Part shown: one piece after another, positions 32,510-33,506 of the stretch | How the letters are laid out: the number at the start of each line of letters is the position of its first letter | Numbering within the stretch: position 1 is the stretch's first letter | Assembly (NCBI GenBank): GCA_009781005.1 | Contig: WQYX01000045.1 | Location: forward strand, 1-33,506 | DNA: 33,506 bases | Source: Polyangiaceae bacterium | GTDB taxonomy: Bacteria; Myxococcota_A; Polyangia; Polyangiales; Polyangiaceae | Direction: 5' to 3' | Notes under the pieces: generated by a model | Databases searched by the model: none | Seen by the model: the letters and a program-made list of their open reading frames with translations, nothing else | What the model was told of the DNA's origin: nothing | Translations under genes and position numbers: made by a program

Positions 32510-33025
32510 ATGAACTTTGCTCGCTCTTTCCGCGCCGTCGCCGTTTCTGTTGTTCTCGCGATCCCGGTCTTTACCGTTGCTGCGTGCGGTGACGGCACGG
32601 CCGCGAAGACCGCAAACGTCACTCCGGGGCCAATGCCCGCGGGCGAATCATGGACCGGCGTCTATTATCATCCCATTTACGGCTACCTTCATCTCGTTGA
32701 GCAGGGATCGAGCGTTGTCGGTCGCTGGAAGTCTGCGGATCAAAGCCGGTGGGGCGAACTCAGCGGAAGGCTGAGCGGCAACGTCCTCCACTACACGTGG
32801 AAAGAGCACAAGATCGGGATGGTCGGCGCAAGCGCCTCGACGCACGGCAAGGGCTATTTCATCTACACTCTGGACGCGGAAAAACGCCCGGTTCTCGAAG
32901 GCCAATTCGGTCTCAAGGACGAGGAAGCAGGGAGCGACTGGAGAAGCGTGAAGCAGGCGCGGATGCTGCCCGACCTCAAGTCGATTGGCGGTGACGCGGA
33001 GGGCGCTCCGCAGAACGGTTTTTAG
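32510..33025 (+). CDS. Small lipoprotein of unknown function
   Basis: 171 residues from the ATG at 32510. GTG at 32498 is possible because AGGAG lies four bases before it, but it would fall inside the apparent -10 box. The signal peptide ends in FTVAAC (Cys26). After a linker, residues ~45-165 form a beta-rich domain: GESWTGVYYHPIYGYLHLV, SVVGRWKSADQSRWGELSGRL, VLHYTWKEHK and GKGYFIYTLD. The alternating strands look like a lipocalin-like or small barrel fold; this is a guess from pattern. No family is recognised. Confidence 0.75.
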   Translation: MNFARSFRAVAVSVVLAIPVFTVAACGDGTAAKTANVTPGPMPAGESWTGVYYHPIYGYLHLVEQGSSVVGRWKSADQSRWGELSGRLSGNVLHYTWKEHKIGMVGASASTHGKGYFIYTLDAEKRPVLEGQFGLKDEEAGSDWRSVKQARMLPDLKSIGGDAEGAPQNGF

Positions 33026-33081
33026 AAGCTTTAGCCCGGATCATTCACGACGCGATTTCTGCAGACGGCCGAGGCTTTCGC

Positions 33082-33123
33082 GGCGCCTTCGGCGCTGTCG
33101 GCCCGCCTTCGGCGGGACCTCAG
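33082..33123 (+). repeat. 42-bp double-hairpin module, copy 1
   Basis: The module contains GGCGCCTTCGGCGC followed by CCGCCTTCGGCGG, two stem-loops with TTC loops, and ends in GACCTCAG. A second copy at 33275-33316 differs by one base. The two copies lie 193 bases apart in direct orientation. Confidence 0.75.
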
Positions 33124-33229
33124 GGCGAGAAGGGCGCACGCCGCACCGCAGGACCGAGGCGTACTGTATACGCCGCAGATCCGACAAAAAGCCGTACGCC
33201 CTTCGCAGCAAAGGGATCGGCTCGTCTGA

Positions 33230-33383
33230 GAGCGTGTTCGCCAGCCTGCTGCGCGAAATCGATTCGGTTTTGACGGCGCCTTCGGCGCTGTCGGCCCGCC
33301 TGCGGCGGGACCTCAGGTGGGCGTTGCGGTGCCTGCGCACGTACGAAAAGTATGCTTACGCGGGCTCCTCGCGCTCCGCCCTA
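33230..33383 (+). repeat. Family A palindromic repeat, copy 3 (interrupted and truncated)
   Basis: It begins with GAGCGTGTTCGCCAGCC (33230-33246, one base different from copy 1) directly after TGA at 33227-33229. After GCGCGAAATCGATTCGG it is interrupted by about 48 bases containing the 42-bp module, then resumes with GGGCGTTGCGGTGCCTGC and runs to CTCCGCCCTA (33383). The right inverted arm is missing. The module seems to have inserted into an older family A element. Confidence 0.7.
33275..33316 (+). repeat. 42-bp double-hairpin module, copy 2, inside family A copy 3
   Basis: Same module as at 33082-33123 with a single C/G-type difference in the second loop (CCTGCGG instead of CCTTCGG). Its boundaries match the interruption in the family A element, indicating that the module is separately mobile or was copied there. 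Confidence 0.75.
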
Positions 33384-33506
33384 TAGGGCCTGTCCCTGAA
33401 TTCGACTCCACGTCGGCGGACTCGGCGGGTTTTGGCGGTCTTCGTCGTTGCTCGTCGTCGACGTACTTCCGTACGCCTCCTCCTCGCGCCTCGAATCCCG
33501 CGCAAA

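Larger units (their letters stand above)
33026..33506. other. Repeat-rich gene-free stretch at the right edge
   Basis: No convincing coding frame is seen; short frames here follow repeat sequence. It holds the two copies of a 42-bp module, a hairpin GGCGTA-ctgta-TACGCC near 33158-33174, the interrupted family A copy, and a last 120 bases (33384-33506) with GACGTACTTCCGTACGCCTC, loosely like the family A core and possibly the start of another element cut by the window edge. Confidence 0.6.

Noticed and set aside
33239-33386. Coding frame ending in CLRTYEKYAYAGSSRSAL
   Set aside because: The peptide is the translation of the family A repeat; similar words appear in all three copies in different genes' frames, so it is not a real protein.

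Overview
The window looks like a chromosomal segment of a high-GC Myxococcota, probably in the Polyangia/Sorangiineae range. The clues are strong G/C bias at third codon positions, many lipoproteins with lipoboxes, PEGA, IgGFc-binding-like and DUF4388/J-domain proteins, an FHA-GAF-sigma54 activator, and TAG-type -10 boxes with very short leaders. The lineage is an inference from gene content; no rRNA or tRNA gene is present to anchor it.

Layout. 1-973: the 3' end of an AAA-like ATPase fused to a PD-(D/E)XK nuclease-like domain, then a 340-base gap packed with palindromes. 1315-4367 (minus): a tight operon of a TPR/membrane protein, an 82-residue small protein, a radical SAM/SPASM enzyme, a small membrane protein and one further small ORF; the first four genes overlap by 4, 4 and 8 bases. 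4484-9597: cell-surface lipoproteins and a DUF4388/J-domain protein. 9748-11400: a membrane-anchored TPR protein and a TetR regulator. 11424-12747 (minus): a Panacea-domain protein and a Fic protein that look like a toxin-antitoxin pair, with a promoter built from inverted repeats. 12849-17119 (minus): mutS2 coupled to a sigma-54 activator. 17365-22468: surface proteins, signal peptidase I (lepB) with overlapping lipoproteins, and a PEGA protein. 22525-24895: rsmD, truA and a GNAT protein overlapping head to tail (RNA modification). 24985-28585: HtrA protease, a GNAT-like acyltransferase and an NAD-dependent epimerase. 28746-31799: secA. 31886-33025: two lipoproteins. 33026-33506: repeat-rich non-coding DNA.

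Two short palindromic repeat families sit between genes. Family A (about 144 bp, 17-bp terminal inverted repeats) occurs at 9604-9747, 17222-17364 and, interrupted and truncated, at 33230-33383. Family B (about 122 bp, 22-bp ends) occurs whole at 21199-21320, with a solo end at 4443-4469 and a 13-bp fragment at the secA stop. Their ends repeatedly touch or contain the stop codons of neighbouring genes, and two convergent gene pairs (9597/9748 and 21200/21320) are separated by exactly one element.

The most promising candidate for an undescribed system is the radical SAM/SPASM operon with its in-operon small protein (1699-4367), which resembles a peptide or small-protein maturation cassette. 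The export genes in the window (lepB, secA, htrA) are housekeeping and would serve the many predicted lipoproteins and signal-peptide proteins.
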